Below are positions 1 through 10,435 of a DNA stretch of 64,000 bases, piece after piece. How positions within the stretch are numbered: the first letter of the stretch is position 1; each line of letters begins with the position of its first letter. The stretch is taken from NCBI RefSeq assembly GCF_027579695.1, contig NC_083572.1:11814915-11878914 (forward strand), read 5' to 3'. Position numbers and translations under genes: made by a program. This DNA is from Neoarius graeffei. Taxonomy: Eukaryota > Chordata > Actinopteri > Siluriformes > Ariidae. The notes below the pieces were generated by a model. That model worked only from the letters and a program-made list of their open reading frames with translations, was not told the origin of the DNA and did no database searches.

Positions 1-160
1 TGGACTGTGGGGGAAACCGGAGCACCCGGAGGAAACCCACGTGGACACGGGGAGAACATGCAAACTCCACACAGAAAGGCCCTCGTCGGCCACTGGGCTC
101 GAACCCAGGACCTTCTTGCTGTGAGGCAACAGTGCTAACCACTACACTACCGTGCCGCCC
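1..160 (-). mobile_element. V-SINE (DANA/mermaid type), cut by window start
   Basis: Reverse complement of the head and centre of the V-SINE seen complete at 814-1183. The central block (ACAGTCCAAAGACATGC-like) and the tRNA-like head with the B-box relative GGTTCGAGCCC and the GGCGGCACGG start are visible on the minus strand. The 3' tail lies outside the window. It is non-coding and was mobilised by LINE machinery; ORFs crossing it are artefacts. Confidence 0.85.
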
Positions 161-179
161 TCTAATTGTATGTGTACTG

Positions 180-360
180 TGTAATTGTGGTCTCTTGCCT
201 AGAGACTCTTCTTTTTACATCATTTTCCCAACTGCTATGTGGGGTTGATGTGGAGAGGTTGAGCCAATAGTGATAAGGGCCATGCCCAAGGGCCCAACAG
301 TGGCAGGTTGGCAGGGATGGAGCTCGAACCCTCAACCCACCAATTAGTATCTTGATTAAT
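180..360 (-). mobile_element. tRNA-derived SINE remnant
   Basis: On the minus strand there is a tRNA-like head with a B-box relative (GGTTCGAGCTC, about 325-335), followed by the CCTGCCAACCTGCCACTG and CCCTTGGGCATGG stretch common in fish SINE bodies. No clear target duplication or tail was found, so it is old or partial. Nothing else was recognised from 360 to 530. Confidence 0.4.
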
Positions 361-532
361 TCTGTTAACATCTCTCAAATTTAAAAGTATTTCGGATACA
401 CCATTTGGAAGGGTTTATTAATTCGATAATTATTTGAGACAGGTGTTATAGAAAGCCTGGTTTGGAAATTCATGATATACACATATTGTCAGGAAAAACA
501 CTGACTTTTATTCAATTCAATTCAATTTTATT

Positions 533-779
533 ACCTCCACCAACTTTGTTGGAGGAGGTTATGTTTTTGTCTCCATTTGTTTGTTTGTTTGTTTGTTTCT
601 TTTCTCAATGTAACTTAAAAAATAGTGAACGAATTTTGATGAAACTTTGAAGAAAGGTGAGCCATGGTCCAGGGAACAATTGATGAGATTTAGATACAAA
701 TCCAGATCTGTATATTGTTCCAGAATATTCTAGTATGTAGCGTGGTGGAGGTATGCACTCTACCAAGTGCCCTTCTAGT
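533..779 (+). mobile_element. Helentron-like non-autonomous element 1 (HINE type)
   Basis: The left end ACCTCCACCA (533-542) recurs as its exact inverse complement TGGTGGAGGT at 743-752, just inside the right end. A hairpin follows (GCACT 755-759 pairing with AGTGC 766-770), then CTAG at 775-778. A 5' motif repeated inverted just before a 3' hairpin is the layout described for Helentron-associated elements. The left end is itself a short palindrome. There is no coding potential; a (TTTG)n run lies at about 578-597. Confidence 0.6.
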
Positions 780-813
780 TTGTATAATGTTTTTCACAAT
801 GGATATTGTCACA

Positions 814-1183
814 GGCGGCACGGTGGTGTAGTGGTTAGCGCTGTCGCCTCACAGCAAGAAGGTCCGGGTTCGAGCCCCGTGGCCGGCGAGGGCCTTTCTG
901 TGCGGAGTTTGCATGTTCTCCCCGGGTCCGCGTGGGTTTCCTCCGGGTGCTCTGGTTTCCCCCACAGTCCAAAGACATGCAGGTTAGGTTAACTGGTGAC
1001 TCTAAATTGACCGTAGGTGTGAATGTGAGTGTGAATGGTTGTCTATGTGTCAGCCCTGTGATGACCTGGCGACTTGTCCAGGGTGTACCCCGCCTTTCGC
1101 CCGTAGTCAGCTGGGATAGGCTCCAGCTTGCCTGCGACCCTGTAGAACAGGATAAAGCGGCTAGAGATAATGAGATGAGATGA
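814..1183 (+). mobile_element. V-SINE, full length with exact TSD
   Basis: Complete tRNA-derived SINE. Pol III A box TGGTGTAGTGG lies at 824-834 and B box GGTTCGAGCCC at 867-877; then come the conserved central domain of V-SINEs, the 3' body (CCAGGGTGTACCCCGCC) and a GATGA repeat tail. It is flanked by a perfect 12-bp duplication, gatattgtcaca, at 802-813 and 1184-1195, so the boundaries are firm. It serves as reference for the other copies. Confidence 0.92.
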
Positions 1184-1189
1184 GATATT

Positions 1190-2188
1190 GTCACAAAGAA
1201 GCTTTACGGAAATATAAAAAAATGCGGATGTACACTTTACATATATCTCAAATTTATAAATTTGTCCCTAATGAGCAAGCCAGAGGTAATGGTGGCAAGG
1301 AAAATCTCCCTGTGCTTTCATGTTTCCCAGGAACAAACACTGAGAAGGTGGCCTGAAAGGTACAATAAGTAACAAAGGGGGGGGGGGGGCAAAAGTGGAC
1401 AACTGACAGAACCCTGAGGTATACCATTTTATAATCCATTGAATTATTTATGCGAAAATATCAAAACAACTGCTATTAAATCTTAGCCCTGTGGAGAATT
1501 AGAATTTGACCATGTAATTAGTGTGCATCCAGTAAAAAGCAGAAATCCAAATGTGGTATTTGAAATCATGCCAAGCAAAGACAGAAGAAACAGGAGCCAG
1601 AATTCTTATCTAAGAAAACCCCTGGCATGTAATGTTCGCCTCCAAACACAACTGATTCAACTCATCAACTGATGATCAAGTTCTTCATGTGAGCAAGTGG
1701 AACATTTAAACTGTGCAGAGTAGAGACTGATAAAATAATTCTCTTACTGCAGTTCTTAGAGGATGTCTAATGACATCATTCTGTTCGGGGAAGCGAGAAG
1801 ACAATGAAAACAAGCCAGGGATATTGCTCTCGAAATTCAAACTCTCAATCGATAAACTAAAGGCACATTTGGTTGTTTAGACTGCAGCGTAACACCATGA
1901 CACAACCTTTTCAGGCAACGATACTCAAACCTGTTGCCGGTATGTTTTTGTCAGGAAAAGATGAACAATCAGAGACCGGAATTTTCCATGTGACTTTTAT
2001 GGTGGGTCGTAAGTGCAAAACATGAACAAGCCTAAAACCAGAACACAATAGTGAATTTGAAAACATAATGACGAATTTAGAAACACAGGCACATTAGGAC
2101 AAAACAGAAAGAAGACGTCATTAAAATTTCAATTAATAATCACAAACTTGTTGCTGATTGGACATGACATATGACAAGGAAAAGATTT
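1190..2188. other. No gene recognised
   Basis: About 1 kb of AT-rich DNA without a convincing ORF. Positions 1340-1450 (a stretch containing AAAAGTGGACAA and TGAGGTATACCAT) resemble 6935-7010, so both are probably fragments of one unidentified repeat. A G run lies at about 1376-1389. Confidence 0.5.
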
Positions 2189-3295
2189 TATCCCCTGCTG
2201 GCCAAAAGGCCCAAAGGGGGATTATGTCGTGGCGATGTCCATCCGTCCGTCTGTCCGTCCGTCCCGGGAAGGGTGCTCACTTTCTGAAATCAACTCCTCT
2301 TACAATTTTTGGAGGAATTTCACAAAACTTGGTTGTATTCTTTGTTATATGTCGGTAATACACATATTGCAATTTTGTTCAATCCAGTCACATATTACCA
2401 GAGTTACAGCCCTTGATTAACAAAATTATACTTTGACAATTTCATGAAGGTGTGCTTGCCTTCTGACATCAACTCCTCTCAAAATCTTTGGAGGAATTTC
2501 ATCAAACTTGGCAAAAGGCATTGTTATACAGTATGTCGGTAATACGCATATTGTAATTTTGTTCAATTCAGTCGCATTTTACCAGAGTTACAGCCCTTGA
2601 TTAACAACCTTGTACTTTCACAATTTCATGAAGGTGTGCTTGCTTTCTGACATCAACTCCTCTCACAGTTTTTGGACAAGTTTCTCAAAGCTTGGCAAAA
2701 GGCCTTGTTATATGACGGTAATATGCATATTGCGATTTAATTTCGTTTGTGAAAATTTTCCCAGAGTTTTGACTCTTGATGAAATAACTTGTACTTTGAC
2801 AATTTCATGAGGGTGTATGTTCTTCTGAAATCAACTCCTCTCACAATTTGTGGAGAAATTTCAACAAACTTGGCAAAAGGCTTTGTTATATGACAGTTAT
2901 ACGTATATTAAAATTTTGTTGAATTTGGGCAAATTTTACCAGAGTTATGCCCTTGATTATTAACAAACTTGTACTTTGTAAAGTTCATCAAGGTGTGCTT
3001 GCTTTCTGAAATCAACTTCCCTCACAATTTTTATCCCCCGCTGGCCGAAAGGCCCGAAGGGGGATTATGTCGTGGCGATATCCATACATCTGTCTATCGG
3101 TCCATCCCAGGAAGGATACTCACCTTCTGAAATCAACTCCTCTCACAATTTTTGGAGGAATTTCACGAAACTTGACAGGATTCTTTGTTATATGTCAGTA
3201 ATAAACATATTGCAATTTTGTTTAATTCAGTCACATTTTACCAGAGTTATGGCCTTGTTACCAGCGGGGGATATTGTGCTCTCAGAGCACTCTTG
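2189..3295 (+). mobile_element. Helentron-like element 2 with internal tandem repeats
   Basis: Starts with TATCCCCTGCTGG (2189-2201) within a short palindrome, then a CCGT-rich stretch, then four to five copies of a unit of about 165-185 bp (marked by ATCAACTCCTCTCACAATTT and TTACCAGAGTTA). A second start motif, TATCCCCCGCTGG, lies at 3032-3044. Near the right end its inverse CCAGCGGGGGATA (3261-3273) precedes a 7-bp hairpin (GTGCTCT 3276-3282, AGAGCAC 3284-3290). This is the same architecture as 533-779, with a second 5' end captured in tandem. ORFs are repeat artefacts. Confidence 0.6.
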
Positions 3296-3423
3296 TTCAG
3301 TGTGTTATCTTGCTTGCGTTCCCTTTTTTTTTATGTTGGGATTTTTCTGAATTTGAAACATTCAAATTCTGGCCAAAAATTTCTAGCTCATTATATGTTA
3401 CATTTGATTTTTTTTTCTGCCTT

Positions 3424-3458
<35 letters not shown>

Positions 3459-4025
3459 TTTGCCTTTATTAACATTAATAAACTCATATACAATGACACA
3501 GCAATGGATCATTTTTAATTCATCCATGATGGATTAATAAAATGAACTTAATGATCTTAACGAACCAGATGAATAAACATTGGTTAATGCAGCAATTCAT
3601 TATTTCACAAACATTTAAACAAACTTCATTCATGCAGTATTAATGCTGATGTCCATGTGCTAATTAATTCCACAAATAATGTTTTATTCCTTTTTTTAAA
3701 GATAGATATGGCTGTTGATGTAGCTTTGTCCATTTTTTCAGTTAGACTCAATATCACAAAAACTGTTGTAACATCAGTCAGCTCTGTTTAGGTTCCTAAA
3801 ATTGCTGTCGTTACCCCCAACCCCTCACCTTTACCCCAAACATTCTCACTCAGCCAAGACATTTTGGTGTCTGAATTTTGTTTACTTAGTTTTGTACTTT
3901 AATGTTGCTAAATGTAAGAGATGTTTTTGGCCTCCATTATTTTTTCATCATGCAAATGCCGAAATTGTAAAAGACTTGCCTCGGATCGTGGTATTTTGTC
4001 AGATGATCTAAAATAGACTTGTATA
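3296..4025. other. No gene; TTTA microsatellite
   Basis: AT-rich DNA with no supported gene. A (TTTA)n tract occupies about 3424-3462. Confidence 0.6.
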
Positions 4026-4495
4026 CACTCACTGACTACTTTAATAGGAACTTGTTCTTGATTCTAAGATTCCTGTTCTTGGCTGCAGGAGTGGAACCCA
4101 ATGTGGTCTTCTGCTGTTGCATGCTGAGATGCTTTTCTGCTCACCATGGTTGTAGAGTTGCTATCTTCTCTTCTTCTTCTCTACTACCATGACTAACAAA
4201 TGAAGCAGGTTTTTACAGTTGGATGCCCTTCCTAACACCAACCTAGTTTCACAGCAACTAGGAAGCTGGGTGCCAAGGGATTGCTAAGACAGGGATGGGG
4301 AGAACTGGTTTTAAGGTGCCAGCGACCCGCCTTTCGCCCATCCTCCTGTTGGTTCCAAACAGTTCTGCCACGTGAAGGCCAGGAGGCGGACTTGGTTGTC
4401 AGAGGCTGTATTTTGCGCTGAGCCATTGGGGCATTTTGTAGGCTGGTAGGACAAATGCCCGGTACAGCCACCCCAGCGATAACAACCCATTAGAA

Positions 4496-6001
4496 CAGGG
4501 CTTTTCAAAGTGTGGGGCGCGCCCCCCCTGGGGGGCGCCAGAGTTCTTCAGGGGGGGCGCAACGTGAGAGACAAAATGGATCGATTTTTAGTACCTGAAG
4601 CTACAGGGAGTGAGGAGACAGCCAAGCAAAAAAACAGAGCCTCCAGGATGTTGCGATTTGCAACTTCAGCGCAAATTCAACCAATCCCCGCGAATTCAGG
4701 GTGGTGTTGCAATTATATCCAATCACCACAACTTTCCCGCAAATTTGACCAATCGTTGGCATCGTCTACCTTCCATCTACCTTCCGCCTTACTTCCGGAT
4801 GTCTATGTTCAAGAGAAGCAGCATGCGCGCAGTGTTGCCAGATTGGCGGTTTCAAGTGCATTTTGGTGGGTTTTGAACATATTTTGGACTGGAAAACATC
4901 AGCAGTATCTGGCAACATTGCATGATGTGTGAGACAATGTTTATATAGGCTTAAATTCTGTTGCTGAAAGTGTGTTATGTTTACAGTGAAGGACTGTGTG
5001 CACTTTATTTTTTTTTTTACTTAATACAAGAAATTAATGGATGCCAACATTTTTGCCAAAATGGTATTTTATTTTCCATTGTTTAGGCAGCTTCAGCATC
5101 ATACTGTGAGATTCTGTTCAAATTGTTTTTTTTTTTCTTCTATGAAGCCTGAGCCATTTATTTTATTAGTTTATAATTACTGTTTAATTTAGTATTCAGG
5201 AGAGACTGCCTGCACACAGTACTAGTATTAATAGTTTTTTTTCTTACATGAAAGCTGAGGCATTTATATTATATTTTAAGGTAACTTCATGTTGTGCTGT
5301 GAGGTTCTATGCACTTTAACTTTTGAACCAACAGGTGCATTTGGATCAGTAAAGCCTATTTTTCTGCATTTTTGTAGTCCTGGTAATCTTTTATATTGGT
5401 AAAGTTGTTTATAGGACCATTTCTCAGTGTCTTTGTTTTTTTTAATCAATAGTTTTTCAGTAATAACTTAATATTTAACATATCACTCAATTTTAATCAC
5501 AAAAAGAGAAAATCGCAACAATTTCTCGCAACTTTCACTTCCTCCCGCAATGTAATCACAACAAAAACCTAAACACCGCAACTTTCATCGCAATTTTTTT
5601 GGAAACCCCCGCAACATCAGACATTTTAGCCTGCAACAATCACAAAAAAGGCCCGCGGAATCCTGGGGGACTGGAAAAAGAAGGAAGTATGACCATGATT
5701 ATTTAAAGTTTGGATTTTCATGGACTGGATCTGAAGATGCTCCACTGCCACAGTGTGTTGTCTGCCAAGAGGTGCTAGCTAACGATGCTATGAGATGTTT
5801 AAAATGTGTAAAACAAGATGTTTTAAAAAGCACAGATGTTTAAAATGTGAAAAAGAAAAAAATAATGTGTACAACAACCATTTTTTTTTAAATACGAATG
5901 GAACATTAAGTATAGCAACAACAAAAATTGTAAGGGGGGGCGCTGTTGTTTATTTGCTCTCCGAGGGGGGGGCTGACTCTCCCACACTTTGAAAACCCCT
6001 G
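4496..6001 (+). mobile_element. hAT element with perfect 8-bp TSD
   Basis: Terminal inverted repeats CAGGGCTTTTCAAAGTGTGG and its inverse (ending CACACTTTGAAAACCCCTG) are bounded by the exact 8-bp duplication cattagaa at 4488-4495 and 6002-6009, the hAT hallmark. At 1506 bp it is far too short for a full transposase, and only N-terminal fragments remain (4576-5800). Poly-G runs lie inside both ends. Confidence 0.85.
4576..5800 (+). pseudogene. hAT transposase N-terminal remnants (ZBED5/SCAND3-like)
   Basis: Two pieces are recognisable. A start at 4576 reads MDRFLVP. A second stretch at about 5682-5800 reads KYDHDYLKFGFSW followed by PQCVVCQEVLAND; this resembles the N-terminal region of ZBED5/SCAND3-type domesticated hAT transposases, including the first CxxC pair of the BED-like zinc finger. 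The frame then closes and no catalytic domain follows. The pieces are separated by about 1 kb of non-coding DNA. Assignment is from family knowledge; the break is seen directly. Confidence 0.6.
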
Positions 6002-6395
6002 CATTAGAACCAAACAACCCATTAGAACCCTATGCTATGAGTTACTATATCCTTCCTGGCAGCTCGAACCAATCTGGCCTTTTTCCTTTGACCTCTCTTA
6101 TCAACAAGGCGTTTCCACCCACAGAACTGTCCCTCACTCACTCATTGTTTTTTGTTTTTCACACCATTCTATCTGTGTAAACTCTAGAGACTGTTGTGTG
6201 TGAAAACCCCAGGAGATCATCAGTTTCTGAAATACTCAAACCAGTCCATCTGGCTCAAACCAACACCCATGCCACAGTGAAAAAGTCACCCTTTGAGATC
6301 ACAATTTTTCCCATTCTGATGTTTGAATATTGTGAACATTAACTGAAGCTCTTGATTTGTATCTGCATGATTTTATGCATTGTGCTGCTGTCAAG

Positions 6396-6740
6396 TTGGC
6401 CTTGTGGTCTGCGTGTCTGCCTCTCGAATGGAAGATCACGAGTTCTACTCACGGTCAGTTCATACCAAAGACCATCATAAAAATGGTACCTACTACCATC
6501 TGGCAAGGCACGCTGCAATACAGATCCGAGTGGGGAAGTCAAACTCTCACAGTTACCAGAGGACTAGACCCCTCCAAACCACCACCACCGTAACCCTAGC
6601 TGTATAAGCGAGAGACCGAAGGCTATTGAAACAGAGATTGGCGCCGCACCCATACGCCTTAAAGAGTTGGTTAGTACTGGGACAGGTGACTGCCTGGGAA
6701 GACCAAATTCTGGCATGAGAGGGACTTTGACTTGACTTTC
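6396..6740 (+). mobile_element. tRNA-derived SINE family B, copy 1
   Basis: The head is tRNA-like (GGCCTTGTGGTCTGCGTGTC, then a B-box relative GAGTTCTACTC). The body contains ATACCAAAGACCATCATAAA and GAGATTGGCGCCGC. It is flanked by an exact 11-bp duplication, ctgctgtcaag (6385-6395, 6741-6751). Two further copies are at 9166-10674 and 48985-49275. I do not know a published name for the family. Confidence 0.75.
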
Positions 6741-6825
6741 CTGCTGTCAAGGGGTTGGCTAATTTAAATAACTGCATAAAACAGCAGGTGTCATTAGGTG
6801 TTCCTTATAAAGTGGCCGGTGAGTG

Positions 6826-8556
6826 TATATGGTTTCAAGACTCAGGGAAAGAGGTTTGATGGCACAATGTGCATGTTCAACTCTGATTAAAATATGATCC
6901 AAATATCATTTGTGTATTTGATTTTTGAAGTACAAAAACAAAATCAAAAGTGGACAAAACATGAACCCTTGAGGTACACCATCCCATAATATATTGAATT
7001 ATACAGTATGTAGTATGTATGAGCTGATAGCTTTCGTTTCATAGCTCAAGTACTCAACTTAAGACACAAACTTTGGACACCAAAGTCACAAAATTCTTGA
7101 CAGTGCAACTCGAATTAATATGGTGCAAGAGATAGTGTGTGAATTTGATTTTTGTCTGAACTATCACTTCACCCATAGACCACCTTCGATAAGCACATTC
7201 TCCACCCACGCTCTTTCTTCCTCATTTTCCTCTCATCTCTTCTCCTCTGGTCCTCACTCCTCTCAAAGAAGTGTGTCACTCCTGCGTGCATCCAATATCT
7301 GCTCTCCCAACAGGGCTCGACATGCTTTATTTTTAAACTGTCCTTGGAACCAAAGCGAGAAAGATAGGCAGAAGAAAGGAGGGATATGGAAGACTTAGAA
7401 GAGAGAAGTGATAGAACCATATTGGAGTTTAAAGAGAAGGAGACTGGGTGCTGAGGACATATTCGACCTATTCTGTGGGGGTTTATTAAGTAAGCAAGTA
7501 GATTATCTTTCCAATAACAGCACTACTGTCTGAGCTGCTGTTAAAGAAAACTAATAAACATCTTCGACCAATCGAATTTAAGTTTTAAACAGTGCTGTGG
7601 TATAACACTAAATAAATCCAAGTATGAGCTTTCAGGTCTTTTATTATGAAAACTAAGATCGAAGTGTCCTGTAACAGAATATTTGGTGTGTTATAAAGTT
7701 AGAGGAGAGAACATGGCACTGGGAGTGCGATCTCACCTAAACAGAGGCTTCATAAAGCAGTGGTTCAGTTTATAACAATAATAATAAACTTGATTTATAG
7801 AGTGCCTTTCATTTTGGTTCCAAAATCTCAGAGTGAGCGCTGTGGTACTGAAACGTTCCAACATAACTCATCGAAAAGCCTCTGAGCTCTGAGCTCGCGA
7901 ACATTTATTTTACGCCTTGCGATTATTATTACTTCTTTCTTTCTCCAGCCCCTTTGCTACCTTTATTGTTTTTTTTGCTGCCTTTCATATTCTCTTTTCT
8001 TTATTTCTTATGCCTCCCTTTGTCTTTTCCTTCCTTCTGGTTGACTTTGCTGGTGGCTATGGTGCAGAAGTGCTTCCTAAACTAGGCCAATCAGCAGCAG
8101 GTGCCTCATTCATGCTCTGCAGCCTGAACTTACATGGAACGATTTAGGGCAAGAGGAGAGCAAGTGAGAAAGAAAGAGTGAACAATATAGGTAAAAGGCA
8201 TTTTCAAGCTGTATTACCCCAAGTAGATCAGAAAGGTCTACTCGTCCCAGAGGGACAAACCAAGAAGGTTTGGTCTGTAGTTGTTGGATGTTGGTCTCCA
8301 TCGACTTTGATTTGAGATTTTCAAAGGGTACCACTGTGCTGTAAAATGGCTCAATCACCTCGAAACTTGGTGCAATAGTGACTATTTTGTTGTTGTTGCT
8401 GCAGTAAAGTTGGAGTTTACACTGGGGCCACATTGGCATTTATGACAAAAGAACCCTTTCAAGGATTTAGCAAAAAAAAAAAGAGGAATCATGGCAATTT
8501 TAGTTCTGGGGACATGGTTCCAGGAACTATTTTACTTCCTGTTTCTTCTTCTTCTC
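6826..8556. other. No gene recognised; small repeat fragments
   Basis: About 1.7 kb with no supported coding region. About 7518-7605 starts with TTTCCAATAACA and contains an inverse of the TTTCTATAACAGCAGC motif also seen near 40430; it is probably a MITE fragment. A stretch at 7770-7830 (AATAATAATAAACTTGATTT) resembles dispersed fish repeats. Confidence 0.45.
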
Positions 8557-8766
8557 ATGGGGAAACCATGGCCTAATGGTTAGAGAAGTGGCTTTGGGAC
8601 CAAAAGGTCGCTGGACCAGCAGGAATGGCTAAAGTGTCCTTGAGCAAGACACCTAACCCCCAACTACTCCCCAGGCTGTTCTGGGTATGTTGTATGTTGC
8701 TCTGGATAAGAGTGTCTGCTAAATGCCATTAATGTAATGTAATGTAATGTAATGTAACGTAACATG
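8557..8766 (+). mobile_element. tRNA-derived SINE with (AATGT)n tail
   Basis: The head GGCCTAATGGTTAGAGAAGT matches a tRNA A-box region and is followed by a degenerate B box. The 3' part carries CTGGATAAGAGTGTCTGCTA, an ending widespread in fish SINEs that share an L2-like tail. It closes with an AATGT/AATGTAATGT repeat at about 8730-8765. Confidence 0.65.
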
Positions 8767-8878
8767 TCAGTCATAGTTGACTGTTTACTGCAGATTTGCT
8801 AGCGAGTTCAATAGAGCTACCCAGGATGGATGTCAAGGATGTTGAGCAGTTCCCACCCAACCATGCACACAGAGTAGC

Positions 8879-9022
8879 CAGTTGACCTAACCACATGTCT
8901 TTGGGCAGTGGGGGAAACTGGAGCACCTGGAGGAAACCCATGCAGGCATGGGGAGACCATACAAGCTCCACACAGAAAGGCCCCCGTCAACCATGAGGTT
9001 CGAACCCAGAACCTTCTCGCTT
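8879..9022 (-). mobile_element. V-SINE fragment, diverged
   Basis: Minus-strand head and central domain of a V-SINE (AAAGACATGTGG, GTTTCCCCCACTG, GGTTCGAACC on the reverse strand). Clearly more diverged than the copies at 814 or 12469, and lacking the tail. ORFs here are artefacts. Confidence 0.7.
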
Positions 9023-9375
9023 CCTGCTCAAAAGGAGGTATTTTCCCACAGACTAAGAATGGTCAAGGTTGAGCATATTGTCCTGAATATGACTGATTGG
9101 ACACTCAAGCTTCAATGAGGAGCCAACATGTCTCCCTGTCATTCATTCATTCATGAAACTACTAAGTCAAGTCAAAGTCCCTCTCACACCACAATCTGGT
9201 CTTCCCAGGCAGTCCCCTGACCCAGTACTAACCAGCACTTTGAGGCATATGGGCACAGCGCCGATCTCCGTTTCGATAGCCCTCGGCTTCTCGCCTATAG
9301 ACCCCTTCGCAGTAAACGTCATTCATACGTAAGCGGAAATTGCGCGCGCAGCCTGGACCCAAAAAAGACTCAGAA

Positions 9376-9570
9376 ATGCCTAGTTGTTGTGTTGTCGGGT
9401 GTCAGAATCATAGCAGTGATGGGGTTAAAATGTTCAGAATTCCAGCAGGATCTCACCCATTCAAAAAAAAATCGCCGACGTCTATGACTACAAGCCATCA
9501 AACGTGTAGACTGGGATGAAAGCACCATCAAAAATGCGCGGGTTTGCAGCGCCCACTTCATCGCAGGTAA
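9376..9570 (+). pseudogene. THAP-domain transposase exon 1, disabled
   Basis: Begins MPSCCVVGCQNH, the C-x3-C start of a C2CH THAP zinc finger, and runs to FRIPAGSHPFKKK. At an A-run (about 9463-9471) the frame is lost. In another frame it continues with KRVDWDES and KNARVCSAHF, the Trp and C-x2-H half of a THAP domain. A TGA at about 9484 in that frame stands where THAP proteins usually have Trp. It ends at a donor-like GCAG/GTAAG at about 9566-9570. No later exon was found. THAP domains bind DNA in P-element-like, Kolobok and ISL2EU transposases. Two lesions are visible. Confidence 0.7.
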
Positions 9571-10102
9571 GATCAGGCTATTTATTAAATCTTTCTTTTT
9601 TATTCTTTCTAGTCTTCGTTTATTGATGTAGCAAAATACTTTGGTAACGTTTGTCTGATTAGCTGGGTCATAGTTACACAATGTAATGAATATTGTTAGC
9701 ATGTTAACTTAGCTTTGCATGCAGTTTTGTTTGTAGGAGAGGTCTCGCTTGACTCAAGCAGTCCAGATTTTGTGCCATCATTATTTGTGTATGCCGAAAA
9801 TCACAATTTTAAAGCAAGGATGGAAAGGTAAAATTGTGTGCCCTCGCTCTAAATGCCAACTTACGCTGACTGCTCTAACCTAGCTCCCGCCCCATTCAGT
9901 TTCATTTCTGCTCTCTGCCTCTCGCTTTTTACGCAGCTCTGATTTCTCTTAGCTGCACTCTTTACATTATCGTTCCTTTCATGCCGTCACCTCCTGCAAA
10001 TTGCTGTTTAGTGTTGGTATTTGCTGTTGTAGCTAAAGCCACATTGCCATCACATCACTGGCATAATTTGATTAAAACAAAATGAATATGAATGTCCCAT
10101 TG

Positions 10103-10435
10103 TTAATCAAGTTGTACATGCCCGCACATAACATAATCATATGCGTCTAAAGACTTGTAGGCACGAAGTTTTTCGTGGGTGTACACTGAAGTCTTGTCAA
10201 TAAGGTACGAGTATATATCTGGCCATTGTATACCAGGGAACTTACTAACATCGTCCGTCCACTCTTTAATTAAATGCGGATCCGGTAGGCGATGTCCACT
10301 TGTTAGAGTTAACTTATTTATGTAGCGTTCTCGATCTTGTAACGACAATTGTTTTGCATAATCTGACAGCTCATAATGCCGGTCTATGGGCAGCGCCATT
10401 GTTTCTGGGTCCAGGCTGCGCGCGCATCCTGGCAA
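10103..10435 (-). pseudogene. Second ORF of the THAP element, N-terminal fragment (YqaJ-associated family?)
   Basis: An open 110-codon frame with a start at 10435 close to the right end of the element. Conserved-looking segments include IQWPDIYSYLIDKTSVYT, KLRAYKSLDAYDYVMCG and an acidic EWTDDVSKFP. From memory, the phrase AYKSLxAYxxxxxG occurs in large fish proteins that carry SWIM or YqaJ-type exonuclease domains and are linked to THAP transposons. The catalytic region is absent, so this is a truncated leftover. The frame is unbroken, suggesting a fairly young copy. Function is not established here. Confidence 0.45.

Larger units (their letters stand above)
4165..6032 (-). mobile_element. 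Retroelement (SINE-like) inside MITE A, itself hit by a hAT
   Basis: It interrupts MITE A between copies of TGCTAT (4159-4164 and 6033-6038). Read on the minus strand it ends in a GAAGAAG-rich tail at the 4165 side, preceded by GGGCATCCAACTGTAAAAAC, a motif frequent at fish SINE 3' ends. The remainder (4190-4495 and 6010-6032) is non-coding. The family was not identified. Confidence 0.45.
4026..6825 (+). mobile_element. Tc1-type MITE A, copy 1, split by two insertions
   Basis: The left end reads TA + CACTCACTGACTACTTTAAT (4026 on) and the right end ...GTGGCCGGTGAGTG + TA (ending 6825), an inverted repeat flanked by TA. The outer parts align along their length with copy 2 at 14357-14934, which is about 578 bp and uninterrupted. 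The extra 2.2 kb comes from a retroelement with a nested hAT at 4165-6032 and a SINE at 6396-6740. No transposase is encoded. Confidence 0.7.

Noticed and set aside
814..890. tRNA gene in the SINE head
   Set aside because: A and B boxes are present but the cloverleaf arms do not close and the sequence continues into the SINE body; it is tRNA-derived, not a tRNA gene.
835..1194. ORFs of 80-120 codons over V-SINEs (also at 11824, 12492, 29267, 34155, 36715)
   Set aside because: The same peptide recurs in every SINE copy on both strands; it is a by-product of the SINE sequence, with Pol III boxes inside.
2158..3537. Chain of 60-95 codon ORFs with SEINSSHNFW-type repeats
   Set aside because: The peptide repeat mirrors the ~175-bp DNA repeat of the Helentron-like element; many stops and no start context.
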